Source of the DNA: Agrobacterium tumefaciens
Lineage (GTDB): Bacteria > Pseudomonadota > Alphaproteobacteria > Rhizobiales > Rhizobiaceae
NCBI RefSeq assembly: GCF_005221325.1
Contig: NZ_CP039888.1
Span: 620,001 to 684,000 of the forward strand
Direction: 5' to 3'
DNA length: 64,000 nt
In this document: positions 1 through 8,988 of the stretch, piece after piece
How the letters are laid out: every line of letters begins with the position of its first letter
Numbering within the stretch: the stretch's first letter is position 1
Notes under the pieces: generated by a model
Seen by the model: the letters and a program-made list of their open reading frames with translations, nothing else
Database searches by the model: none
Told to the model about the DNA's origin: nothing
Position numbers and translations under genes: made by a program

Positions 1-1957
1 CATGCTCGATGGTCGCGGCTTGCGCAATCAGCGTGGCCTCGTTGCCGTCAAGCGCCACCACGTCAGTGACCACGGGTTCGCCGAGCGTCAGCGTGCCGGT
101 CTTGTCGAAGGCGACGGTTTCGGTGCGCGCCAGCATCTCGATGACCGCGCCGCCCTTCACCAGCATGCCGTGGCGTGCCGCCGCCGAAAGGCTGGAGGCG
201 ATGGCCGCGGGAACGGAGATGACCAACGCGCAGGGGCAACCGATGAGAAGCAGGGCAAGACCGCGATAGATCCAGGTATCCCAGTCGCCGAGGCCCACGA
301 GCGGTGGCACGACGATGGTGAGTGCGGAAATGGCCACAATCAGCGGCATGTAATAACGCGAGAAGCTCTGGATGAAGCGTTCCGTCGGCGCGCGGGCATC
401 CTGGGCTTCCTCGACGAGCGTGATGATGCGGGCAATGGTGTTGTCTTCCGGCGCGCGGTCGACACGGATGCGCAGCGAGCCGTCATGGTTGATCGAACCG
501 GCAAAGACGCGCGCGCCCTTTTCCTTGGCGACGGGAATGCTTTCGCCGGTCATCGGCGATTCATCGACGCTGGATTGACCGTCCATGACGACGCCATCGG
601 CGGCGATGCGGTCGCCGGGGCGTGCCACGACCACCTGGCCGATGCGCACCTGATCGGCGGCGATCTGCCGAAGCGAGCCGTTTTCTTCCACCAGCGCCGT
701 TTTCGGCAGCAGCGAACCGAGGGCCTTGATGCCGGAGCGTGCGCGGGCGGCCGCAAAACCTTCCAGCAATTCGCCGACGGAGAACAGCAGCACCACAATG
801 GCCGCCTCTTCCGCCTCGCCGATGATGATCGCGCCGATGGCGGCAATCGTCATCAGCATCTCGATGGTGAAGACCGCGCCGAAACGGGCGGCATTAAAGG
901 CATTTCTTGCGATCGGGAAAAGCGTGACAAGTGTGGCGATGATGAAGGCATAACCACCCCAGGCCGGGAAGCTCAGTTCCGCCGCATAGGCGACGGCGAC
1001 CAGAATGGTGCCGGTAAAGGTGTTGCGCGCCTTTGCGGTGCGCCACCATGCGCCTTTTTCATCCGCGCCATGGGCATGCCCTATCTCGGCGCTCTGGCTT
1101 GCGGCGGCAGGTGCGGCAGCGTGTGAATGGCCCGCATGGTCGTGGCCGGAATGATCGTGACCTGAATGATCATGGCCGGAGTGATCGTGGTCATGCCCTT
1201 TGCAGGACTGGTGATCGTGTCTCGAATGGTCATGCGTCGCGTGGTCGTGCCCGGAATGGTCATGGCCTGAATGGTCATGGCCTGAATGATCATGCCCGGA
1301 ATGATCATGATCATGATCGTGGTGGTGGCCGCCGCATGTCGCGTGGTCATGTTCGTGATTCCGATCCGGCGTCTTTTCGCGCGCGGTCTTTTCCTGCGGC
1401 AGCAGAGCGGGTTTGAAGCCGAGCTTGCGCAGCGTGTCCTCGATCTTTTCGACCGGGGTTTTGTTCTCGGCCAGCGAGAGGTTCAGCCTTTCGCGGGCAA
1501 CGGAAACCTTGACGTCGCCGACGCCGGGCAGGCGGGAAAGCGCGGTTTCGATCTTGGCTGCGCAGCTGCCGCAATCCATGCCGCCGACCGAGAAGATCAA
1601 CGCATTGTTCTTGTCAGCGACTGTTTCAGCCTCGTGATGGTGGTGGCCGCCGCAGGTGGAATGGTCGTGATGATCGGCCTCGACCTTTGCCTGCGGAGCC
1701 TTTTCGCGCGGCAGCAAAGCGGGCTTGAAGCCGAGCTTGCGCAGCGTATCCTCGATCTTTTCGACCGGGGTCTTGTTCTCGGCAAGCGAGAGGTTCAACC
1801 TTTCGCGGGCAACCGATACCTTGACGTCTGCAACGCCGGGCAGGCGCGAGAGCGCGGTTTCGATCTTCGCCGCACAGCTGCCGCAATCCATGCCGCCGAC
1901 CGTGAAGGTCAGTTCCTCTGATTTCCCATTCAAACTGCCGCGTGTCGAAATATTCAT
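1..1957 (-). CDS. zntA: Heavy-metal translocating P1B-type ATPase (Zn/Cd/Pb class), C-terminus beyond the left edge
   Basis: Inner-membrane pump that exports soft divalent cations (family knowledge: ZntA/CadA). The start ATG at 1957 gives two N-terminal HMA metal-binding domains with GMDCGSC motifs (Cys25/Cys28 and Cys129/Cys132). A long His-Asp-rich linker follows (about residues 205-270, many HDHSGHDH units). Then come membrane segments, the actuator motif TGES, the CPC ion-binding motif in the segment GCPCALVI (about residue 572) and the phosphorylation motif DKTGT (about residue 613). The ATP-binding domain is cut off by the window edge. The CPC motif fits Zn/Cd/Pb or Cu; the MerR-type promoter with a 19-bp spacer and the overall order favour Zn/Cd. 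The two HMA modules are near-identical copies of 104 residues each, which is unusual. Exact metal specificity is inferred. Confidence 0.93.
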   Translation of the reverse strand, partial: MNISTRGSLNGKSEELTFTVGGMDCGSCAAKIETALSRLPGVADVKVSVARERLNLSLAENKTPVEKIEDTLRKLGFKPALLPREKAPQAKVEADHHDHSTCGGHHHHEAETVADKNNALIFSVGGMDCGSCAAKIETALSRLPGVGDVKVSVARERLNLSLAENKTPVEKIEDTLRKLGFKPALLPQEKTAREKTPDRNHEHDHATCGGHHHDHDHDHSGHDHSGHDHSGHDHSGHDHATHDHSRHDHQSCKGHDHDHSGHDHSGHDHSGHDHAGHSHAAAPAAASQSAEIGHAHGADEKGAWWRTAKARNTFTGTILVAVAYAAELSFPAWGGYAFIIATLVTLFPIARNAFNAARFGAVFTIEMLMTIAAIGAIIIGEAEEAAIVVLLFSVGELLEGFAAARARSGIKALGSLLPKTALVEENGSLRQIAADQVRIGQVVVARPGDRIAADGVVMDGQSSVDESPMTGESIPVAKEKGARVFAGSINHDGSLRIRVDRAPEDNTIARIITLVEEAQDARAPTERFIQSFSRYYMPLIVAISALTIVVPPLVGLGDWDTWIYRGLALLLIGCPCALVISVPAAIASSLSAAARHGMLVKGGAVIEMLARTETVAFDKTGTLTLGEPVVTDVVALDGNEATLIAQAATIEH

Positions 1958-1988
1958 GGTTCTCGCTCCTGAATTCCAGTCGACAGCC

Positions 1989-2019
1989 AATCTGACACCT
2001 CTAGCAACTAGAGCTTCAA
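1989..2019 (-). promoter_or_regulatory. MerR-family-type promoter/operator of the P1B ATPase gene
   Basis: Read on the minus strand, a -35 TTGAAG (2014-2019) and a -10 CAGATT (1989-1994) are separated by 19 bp. The spacer holds a perfect inverted repeat CTCTAG-TTG-CTAGAG (1999-2013). An over-long spacer filled by a dyad is the hallmark of promoters activated by MerR-family metal sensors (ZntR, CadR, PbrR, CueR). The same core, CTCYAG-NNN-CTAGAG on the plus strand, occurs in front of the MerR gene at 36.8 kb in this window. That gene is therefore the leading candidate regulator. Confidence 0.75.
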
Positions 2020-2125
2020 GAGGAAAAATGCGGTTTTCCGATTTTTTTTAAAAAAACCGACGCCAGCTTCGCGCCAGCCGCGCGGTTCATCATGCTGGCA
2101 GATTGGATTCCATGAAGCGGTTCAG

Positions 2126-3034
2126 ATGATAGCACTCCTTTTGAAAAACGGTCGCCGGGCGGCCTCTCTGGCGGCCCTTGCGGTTCTGCCGCTCCTGAGC
2201 GGTTGCCTTTTCGTGACGGATACGACCCGGATGGACCCGGATGTATTCGTCAGGGAAACGGCGCCGGTCTTCAATTTTAATTCCGTCAGTTCCAATCGCC
2301 AGCCGGAACTGCCACCGCAGCCGGGCCAGCTTTCGACGCGCCCGCCTGATCTGTTCAGGACCCGCTTCCATCAGGAATACGGCCCGCCGGTGCGCGGCCA
2401 GGGGCTGCAAGCCCCGCAGGTGCAGGGCTATAATGCGCCGCAGCCGCAGGGCCAGACGATGGCCTATGGCTTGCCGGTTTCCAACCCGCTGCACCGGGTC
2501 ATGTATGGCCCGATCCGTGACGAGGACCGCTCGTTGCCGGCCATTCCCTATGGCCGCATCGACCCGCGTTATCTCCGGCAGGAAGTCAGCTACCAGACGG
2601 CGGAAGCGCCCGGCACCATCGTGGTCGATACCAGGCAGCATTTTCTCTATCTCGTGCAGTCCGGCGGCAAGGCGATCCGTTATGGCGTTGGCCTCGGCCG
2701 TGATGGTTATGCCTGGTCCGGCCGCGGCAAGATTCAGTGGAAGGCGAAATGGCCGCGCTGGACACCGCCCGATGAAATGGTCAAGCGCCAGCCGGAACTC
2801 GCCTCCATCTCGGCCGCCAATGGCGGCATGACGCCGGGCCTCAACAATCCGCTCGGCGCGCGCGCTCTTTATATCTTCAAGGATGGCAAGGACACGCTTT
2901 ATCGCGTGCACGGAACGCCGGACTGGCAGTCCGTCGGCAAGGCGACGTCCTCCGGCTGCGTGCGCATGCTCAATCAGGATGTGATCGATCTCTACGAGCG
3001 TGTGCCGCAAGGGGCGCAGATTGTGGTTATCTGA
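2126..3034 (+). CDS. L,D-transpeptidase (YkuD/ErfK family) lipoprotein, first copy
   Basis: Probable peptidoglycan L,D-transpeptidase, forming 3-3 crosslinks or attaching proteins to peptidoglycan in the periplasm. The N-terminus has a signal peptide ending in a lipobox (LLSGC, about residues 23-27). A Pro/Gln-rich linker follows, then the YkuD domain from about residue 150. The catalytic signature is present: HGT (about residue 265) and SSGCVRM with the nucleophilic Cys near residue 276. At 302 aa it is normal for this family. An ATG slightly upstream runs quickly into a stop, so 2126 is the first usable start. A paralogue follows about 160 bp downstream. The substrate role within the family is not resolvable from sequence. 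Confidence 0.9.
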   Translation: MIALLLKNGRRAASLAALAVLPLLSGCLFVTDTTRMDPDVFVRETAPVFNFNSVSSNRQPELPPQPGQLSTRPPDLFRTRFHQEYGPPVRGQGLQAPQVQGYNAPQPQGQTMAYGLPVSNPLHRVMYGPIRDEDRSLPAIPYGRIDPRYLRQEVSYQTAEAPGTIVVDTRQHFLYLVQSGGKAIRYGVGLGRDGYAWSGRGKIQWKAKWPRWTPPDEMVKRQPELASISAANGGMTPGLNNPLGARALYIFKDGKDTLYRVHGTPDWQSVGKATSSGCVRMLNQDVIDLYERVPQGAQIVVI

Positions 3035-3193
3035 CCACGTTCTAAAAGAAAGAGATACGGACGCGGTTCCGCCCAGCGTCTTGTGACTGGCTTTTAGTGG
3101 TCGGTTAACTATTTTCGCAATACGCCTGTGTACGTGGAACAAACGATGTACAACGGCGATATAGCCGTTCGAAATGTGGGACAATCCGGCCTT

Positions 3194-3919
3194 ATGACAA
3201 GCACCGACACAGATCTTTCCAGACGCACTTTCCTTTCCCTTCTGGGTATTTCCTCCGCTTCACTGCTAGCTGGCTGCGCGTCCTCCGGCACGGGTGAAGC
3301 CATTCGCGAGCAGGCGAGCAGCATCGGCAGCGATTTCCGCCAGATGTTCTCGTCTGGTGTCAGCGATGCGGAACTGGCCGTCATGTACGGCTCGGTCGAG
3401 GATGGCGGTTACGTCATTCCCGCGGTTCCCTATCAGAAGATCGACCGCCGTTATTATCGCCAGCGGGTTGTCGATCCGACCGGCGAGCGCCCCGGCACCG
3501 TCGTCGTCGATACACGCTCGCGCTTCCTTTATGTCGTGGAGCAGGGCGGCAGCGCCATGCGTTACGGCGTCGGCATCGGCCGCGATGGTTTCGCCTGGTC
3601 GGGCGAAGGTGTCATCCAGTGGCGTCAGAAATGGCCTAAATGGACCCCGCCGGACGAAATGGTCGCCCGCCAGCCGGAACTGGTCAAATATTCCTCCAAG
3701 AACGGTGGCATGCCGCCGGGCCTGAAGAACCCGCTCGGCGCCCGCGCGCTCTATATCTTCCAGAACGGCAAGGACACGCTTTACCGTCTGCACGGTTCGC
3801 CGGAATGGAACTCCATCGGCAAGGCCGTCTCCTCCGGCTGCGTGCGCCTGATGAACCAGGACGTCATCGACCTCTATGACCGCGTGCCGCAGAAGGCGCG
3901 TGTGGTGGTATGGCAGTAA
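3194..3919 (+). CDS. L,D-transpeptidase (YkuD family), Tat-type lipoprotein, second copy
   Basis: Paralogue of the preceding gene with the same YkuD domain and catalytic motifs (HGSPEW, SSGCVRL; Cys near residue 214). The start at 3194 gives an N-terminus with a twin-arginine motif (SRRTFLSLLG) followed by a lipobox (LLAGC). This suggests Tat export and lipidation, whereas the upstream copy looks Sec-exported. An in-frame upstream start at 3128 would add 22 residues before the twin-arginine signal and is less likely. The copy is shorter than its neighbour because it lacks the Pro/Gln-rich linker. A strong terminator follows immediately. Confidence 0.88.
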   Translation: MTSTDTDLSRRTFLSLLGISSASLLAGCASSGTGEAIREQASSIGSDFRQMFSSGVSDAELAVMYGSVEDGGYVIPAVPYQKIDRRYYRQRVVDPTGERPGTVVVDTRSRFLYVVEQGGSAMRYGVGIGRDGFAWSGEGVIQWRQKWPKWTPPDEMVARQPELVKYSSKNGGMPPGLKNPLGARALYIFQNGKDTLYRLHGSPEWNSIGKAVSSGCVRLMNQDVIDLYDRVPQKARVVVWQ

Positions 3920-3923
3920 AAAT

Positions 3924-3948
3924 AAAGAGGCCCATCCGGCCTCTTTTT
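3924..3948 (+). terminator. Rho-independent terminator after the tandem YkuD genes
   Basis: Nine-base-pair stem AAAGAGGCC/GGCCTCTTT with a 5-nt loop, running into a T-tract. It begins 4 bases past the stop codon of the second L,D-transpeptidase. The following gene is convergent. Confidence 0.85.
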
Positions 3949-3962
3949 ACCAAGCTTCTCGA

Positions 3963-4703
3963 TCACCCACCAAAAGTGGGTGATCTTTTCGATAGCTTCG
4001 CAACTTCCGAGTATCTGGCCAAGTGCTTTGCTATCCGGTTCCGGTCACACACCGGGCAACACGGCTTCATACCTTTGCCAGTTAGCATCGCCAGATTTGT
4101 TTCACAGGTTGAGCATCGCAGTACTGAGGGATTTGCATCGTAAACGATGCCGCCTTTCCAGGGAAAACCCATGTTTGGCTGGTTCGCTTCAAGGCGTGCG
4201 AACTCTTCCCAGTTAAAACTGTTTGAAAGAAAAACTCTTTCCATTTTTTCGAGCTTAAAAAATGGCTCGAGTCTCCCATCGCGGGACTTTCCTGAAAAAA
4301 TGAACTCTTTAAGTGATGTTGATCCAGACACCGGTGCGATCGTGTCGAGGGTGATCGTTGATGAAAATGACGGCCATATTGTTAGCGTCTCGAGAAAATC
4401 TAATTCCTGTATACCATCGATAGTCTCTAAGGCGTCGCAACCATAAAGCCAGAGCGATCGAAGTTCCCTAAATCTCTCTATTCCTTTTAAGTCGTGCAGT
4501 TTATTTAGCTCGAGAAGGTATAGATGTGTGACGTGATCCGATGCTGGAATTTCCGTAAATGTCGCTGATTTGATATTTTGAAGGCACCAACGCAATTGGT
4601 GCCCTGCCGGAGCTTTATCAATTTCCCGGCGCGAATGGAAAACCGTCTCGTTTTCTTTTCGCAGCTCGTCAAGTTCACGGAGTATATTCTCGAGATAGAC
4701 CAA
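3963..4703 (-). CDS. Leucine-rich-repeat-like protein with C-terminal zinc ribbon, function unknown
   Basis: 246 aa if begun at the TTG at 4703. I do not recognise a named family. An N-terminal charged helical stretch is followed by irregular leucine-rich repeats (about residues 55-165, with segments such as LRSLWLYGCDALETIDGI). The C-terminal part carries CSTC and CCPVC, a likely zinc ribbon (about residues 197-222). Base composition is clearly AT-richer than all neighbours, which suggests acquisition. The 5' end is odd. No ATG exists in frame, an in-frame stop lies 7 codons upstream, and a good extended -10 box (TGGTATAAT) sits almost on top of the TTG. An ATG in another frame at 4708 would need a frameshift to join. 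The gene may be leaderless, 5'-truncated or frameshifted. Confidence 0.6.
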   Translation of the reverse strand: MVYLENILRELDELRKENETVFHSRREIDKAPAGHQLRWCLQNIKSATFTEIPASDHVTHLYLLELNKLHDLKGIERFRELRSLWLYGCDALETIDGIQELDFLETLTIWPSFSSTITLDTIAPVSGSTSLKEFIFSGKSRDGRLEPFFKLEKMERVFLSNSFNWEEFARLEANQPNMGFPWKGGIVYDANPSVLRCSTCETNLAMLTGKGMKPCCPVCDRNRIAKHLARYSEVAKLSKRSPTFGG

Positions 4704-4781
4704 ATCATTATACCATAATTTTCACGTTCTTATTGGGCGAGATGGTGGGTAGTGGGATTGTGAATCGATGGCGGGTATGAA

Positions 4782-5240
4782 TCAAGTCTTGGCAAGACCT
4801 TCCTTCAGCGCATTCACCTGATCCCGCAGCTGCGCCAGTTCCTCCAGCCCACAGCCGGTGGCGCCGCCGATGGCGGCCATGATCTTCACGCCTTCTTTTT
4901 TGAGGTCTGCGCCCTTCGGTGTCAGCGCCACCAGCACCTGCCGCTCGTCCACCGTGCCGCGCTTGCGGGTAATCAGCCCGGCATGTTCGAGCCTTTTCAG
5001 TAGCGGAGAGAGCGTGCCCGAATCGAGGCCCAGCATTTCGCCGAGCGCCTTGACGGTGGATGTCTCCTTTTCCCACAGCGCCATCATGACGAGATATTGC
5101 GGGTAGGTCAGCCCGATCGGGTCGAGCAGCGGCTTATAGGCGCGGGTAAAGGCATGCGCTGCGCCGTAAAGGGCAAAACATATCTGCTGGTCCAGCCTCA
5201 ACAGGCTTTCCATTGTCTTCTCGTTGCCCTCTGCGTCCAT
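4782..5240 (-). CDS. ohrR: Organic hydroperoxide-sensing MarR-family repressor OhrR
   Basis: 152-aa MarR-family winged-helix repressor. The redox-active N-terminal Cys (QQICFALYG, Cys21) is where OhrR is oxidised by organic peroxides, and the Tyr-rich pocket and wing residues (DERQV) are present. It is divergent from ohr with a clear inverted-repeat operator between the two genes. Family knowledge: reduced OhrR represses both genes, and peroxide oxidation of the Cys releases DNA. Another ATG within the reading frame (MESLLRL, residue 10) could be the true start. Confidence 0.93.
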   Translation of the reverse strand: MDAEGNEKTMESLLRLDQQICFALYGAAHAFTRAYKPLLDPIGLTYPQYLVMMALWEKETSTVKALGEMLGLDSGTLSPLLKRLEHAGLITRKRGTVDERQVLVALTPKGADLKKEGVKIMAAIGGATGCGLEELAQLRDQVNALKEGLAKT

Positions 5241-5373
5241 TTTCGTGCTCCAAAATCAACGGGTAGGGAACAATCAGCCCCCGCTTTCGGTTCCTGCCAC
5301 ATGGATGCGCGGCGAAATTTCGTGAGAATTATCGCAAAAAACAAATCTTCATTCAATGCGCAAAACTATATTG

Positions 5374-5392
5374 CGCACAATTTAATTGTGCG
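5374..5392. promoter_or_regulatory. OhrR operator between ohrR and ohr
   Basis: Near-perfect 19-bp inverted repeat CGCACAATTTAATTGTGCG in the divergent intergenic region, with a second TTGCGCA-like half-site just to its left (5355-5377). Sequence and position match the AT-centred operators known for OhrR. The ohr start lies about 40 bp downstream, so binding would block its promoter. Confidence 0.8.
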
Positions 5393-5431
5393 TTATAAGA
5401 TACCCAACACCAACCCGAAGGAGTAAATGCC

Positions 5432-5854
5432 ATGCCCATTCTCTACACGACCGAAGCATCCGCCACCGGTGGCCGCGCCGGCAACGCCAAGTCGGAAGAC
5501 GGCGTTCTCGACGTTACGCTCACCGTTCCGAAGGAACTGGGTGGCGATGGCGCCGTTGGCACCAATCCGGAACAGCTTTTCGCAGCCGGTTATTCCGCCT
5601 GCTTCCTCGGCGCGCTGAAGTTCGTTGCCGGCAAGGAAAAGGTAAAGATTCCTGAAGACACCACTGTGACGGCAACCGTCGGCATCGGCCCGCGTGAAGA
5701 CGGCGGCGGTTTCGGCATCGAAGTGTCGCTGAAGGCCAATATTCCGGGCGTCGAGCGCGAAGTCGCCGAAAAGCTGGTTGCGGCCGCACACATCGTCTGC
5801 CCCTATAGCCATGCTATGCGCACCTCCACGGAAGTGCCGGTCTCGGTGGCCTGA
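5432..5854 (+). CDS. ohr: Organic hydroperoxide resistance protein (Ohr)
   Basis: Thiol peroxidase that reduces organic and fatty-acid hydroperoxides in the cytoplasm, using lipoyl partners. At 140 aa it is typical. Both redox Cys are visible: Cys57 in YSACFLG (peroxidatic) and Cys123 in HIVCPYSH (resolving). Arg15 in GGRAG is the conserved active-site Arg. A strong ribosome-binding site, AAGGAG, lies just before the ATG. Regulated by the divergent OhrR. Confidence 0.95.
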   Translation: MPILYTTEASATGGRAGNAKSEDGVLDVTLTVPKELGGDGAVGTNPEQLFAAGYSACFLGALKFVAGKEKVKIPEDTTVTATVGIGPREDGGGFGIEVSLKANIPGVEREVAEKLVAAAHIVCPYSHAMRTSTEVPVSVA

Positions 5855-5885
5855 TAAAGCGACTACGCACTGGATTGTCACTCTT

Positions 5886-5913
5886 GGGGCCGGGTTCATT
5901 CCGGCCTTCTTGT
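5886..5913 (+). terminator. Terminator of ohr
   Basis: GGCCGG/CCGGCC stem (5888-5893 and 5901-5906) followed by the T-rich TTCTTGTTT, about 30 bp past the ohr stop. Confidence 0.65.
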
Positions 5914-5933
5914 TTACAGAAAGAAATATGCTA

Positions 5934-5956
5934 TATTCTTTCCAAGGAAAGGGTAT
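5934..5956 (+). promoter_or_regulatory. Palindrome over the promoter of the toxin-antitoxin operon
   Basis: The dyad CTTTCC-A-AGGAAAG lies directly next to TATATTC, a plausible -10, and just before the antitoxin ATG. Xre-type antitoxins usually autorepress through such a site. This role is inferred from position and symmetry. Confidence 0.5.
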
Positions 5957-5961
5957 ACGCC

Positions 5962-6345
5962 ATGAATATTCACGCCAAGACCGCCATGGATCCCGCATCG
6001 CAGGGCAGGGTCGTCACCAAGGCCGTCATCGCCGCCGCCGAGCGGTTGGGCCTGAACGCTGCCCGCACGGCCGATATTCTGGGTGTGTCCGCGCCGACTG
6101 TCTCGCGCATGAGGCGGCTTGATTTCCTGCTGGAGCCGGGCGCCAAGTCCTTCGAGCTTGCGGTGCTGCTGATCCGGGTTTTCCGCTCGCTGGATGCAAT
6201 TACCGGCGGTGATGAGGCGGTGGCGAAAAACTGGCTGCGCAATCACAATACGGCGCTGGACGCCGTGCCTGCCGAAAGGCTCACCACCATTACCGGATTG
6301 ATCGATGTCCTCTCCTATCTGGACGCCCGACGCGCTCCTGTCTGA
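5962..6345 (+). CDS. Xre/MbcA/ParS-type antitoxin of a RES toxin pair
   Basis: 127 aa. The N-terminal half is a helix-turn-helix (AADILGVSAPTVSRMRRL type, about residues 40-60). The C-terminal half is the MbcA/ParS-like toxin-binding domain, with the family feature of a Trp-Leu segment (KNWLRNHN) and a C-terminal helix. The ATG at 5962 follows the operator palindrome and is preceded by AAGGAAAGGG. It overlaps the downstream toxin gene by 41 bp in another frame, the usual antitoxin-toxin coupling. Expected role: neutralise the RES toxin and autorepress the operon. Confidence 0.82.
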   Translation: MNIHAKTAMDPASQGRVVTKAVIAAAERLGLNAARTADILGVSAPTVSRMRRLDFLLEPGAKSFELAVLLIRVFRSLDAITGGDEAVAKNWLRNHNTALDAVPAERLTTITGLIDVLSYLDARRAPV

Positions 6346-7066
6346 AAAACGCGCCGCATCGGGAAAATACTGGCGGCTGGTGGAAGCGCAGCATCAGGTT
6401 TCCACCATGAAGCTGGTGGATACGGTGGAGGAGCAATCCCTGCTGGAAGATATTCTGGAGACGAGCAAACGGCCGTTTCCGCCTGATTGCGCCGGTTTCG
6501 ATTATCTTCTCGCCACGCCTTTCCGATATGGCGCCGCTTATCCGCATGGCTCGCGTTTCCGCCGCGCGGGCTATACCGAAGGTGTTTATTACGCCGCCGC
6601 GAAGGTGGAAACGGCGCTCGCCGAAATGGCTTTTTACCGGCTGCTGTTTTATGCCGAATCCCCCGGCACGCCGCTGCCTGCCAATCCCGCCGATTATTCT
6701 GCCTTCGCCGCCCGCATCGCCACCGATGCGGCGCTTGATCTGACGCAGCCGGAACTGAGCCGAGACGAAGCGCTCTGGACCGATCTCACCAATTACGAAC
6801 CATGCCAGGCACTGGCCGAGCAGGCGCGTCTGGCGAAGATCGAGGCGATCCTCTACCGTTCGGTGCGCGATCCCGCCGCTGGCCTCAATATCGCGATCCT
6901 CTCTCCCAAAGCCTTTGCCGAAAAAGCGCCGGTGGAACGGATGAGCTGGCGCATCCGCCTGTCGAAAACCGGGGTGCAGGCTCTGTGCGAATTTCCGATG
7001 CGCAGAACCGGTTTCGCGGTCTCGGATTTCGCCGGCGATCCACGCCTCGCCAGCCTGCTCGGCTGA
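6305..7066 (+). CDS. RES-domain toxin (NAD+-targeting family)
   Basis: 253 aa, longer than the typical 150-230 aa of RES toxins. Conserved elements in order are an Arg in FRYGAAYPHGSRF (about residue 75), a Tyr/Glu region YYAAAKVETALAEMAFYR (about 95-115) and a C-terminal YRSVRDPAAGLNIAI with the conserved Ser (about residue 190). RES toxins degrade or phosphorylyse NAD+ or modify targets with it (family knowledge). Together with the overlapping Xre antitoxin this forms a type II toxin-antitoxin module in an otherwise core chromosomal stretch. The catalytic activity of this copy is inferred. Confidence 0.8.
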   Translation: MSSPIWTPDALLSEKRAASGKYWRLVEAQHQVSTMKLVDTVEEQSLLEDILETSKRPFPPDCAGFDYLLATPFRYGAAYPHGSRFRRAGYTEGVYYAAAKVETALAEMAFYRLLFYAESPGTPLPANPADYSAFAARIATDAALDLTQPELSRDEALWTDLTNYEPCQALAEQARLAKIEAILYRSVRDPAAGLNIAILSPKAFAEKAPVERMSWRIRLSKTGVQALCEFPMRRTGFAVSDFAGDPRLASLLG

Positions 7067-7088
7067 CGAGGCGTTATTATCGTCAGTT

Positions 7089-7090
<2 letters not shown>
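7063..7090. terminator. Shared terminator between convergent RES and ABC-F genes
   Basis: CTGACGA/TCGTCAG stem with an AT-rich loop, overlapping the end of the RES gene and abutting the end of the convergent ABC-F gene. Confidence 0.45.
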
Positions 7091-8603
<1,513 letters not shown>

Positions 8604-8761
8604 GAAGTCGTCTCTGGCGGGACGGAGCCGTCAAGAACCGTGGTCTGCAACAGGCAATACCGGGTTTCGGTTCGCGGTGATCCGTCGTGAAAATAGGCGC
8701 AACGGCAGACAAGCTGCATTCTGCGCGGCCTTTTGGGCAAACCAGAGTGTTGGTGTTCCGG

Positions 8762-8836
8762 TCAGCCCTGCAAACGTGTCCGCAGGGCAAAAAGGTGGCA
8801 GAGCTGACGATTGCGCCAGAAGCAGGAAATATCCAT
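8762..8836 (-). CDS. Leader peptide (24 aa) upstream of the ABC-F gene
   Basis: Short ORF with ATG at 8836 and TGA at 8764-8762. It is preceded by a canonical AAGGAGG site 7 nt upstream. It encodes a basic, Cys/Arg-rich peptide beginning MDISCFWRNRQ. The last third of the ORF lies in a 7-bp hairpin. The ABC-F start is about 160 nt downstream with a poor ribosome-binding site. This arrangement resembles translational or transcriptional attenuators of Erm and ABC-F resistance genes (established in Gram-positives). Attenuation here is inference. Confidence 0.55.
   Translation of the reverse strand: MDISCFWRNRQLCHLFALRTRLQG
8765..8788 (-). promoter_or_regulatory. Hairpin within the leader peptide ORF
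   Basis: Seven-bp perfect stem GCCCTGC/GCAGGGC with a 10-nt loop, ending just before the stop codon of the 24-aa leader. A ribosome translating or stalling on the leader would melt or mask it, so it could act as an attenuator element. No T-tract follows directly. Confidence 0.4.
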
Positions 8837-8988
8837 GCGAAGCCTCCTTTCTTGAAACGGGTTGAACCGCTTCACCATTAACAGCGGCGGTTGTTCGAGG
8901 CAACGGCTTTTGCAACGGCAGGCGGTGCGGGAGAATGCGGCAAGCCCGCACTCTCCCCATTTTATTCCGGCGCTCGCCTGAACGGTCT

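Noticed and set aside
1140..1345. Short repeated units in the His-rich tract as a possible CRISPR array
   Set aside because: Repeats are imperfect, 12-15 bp, without unique spacers, and lie in frame within the ATPase as His-Asp codons.
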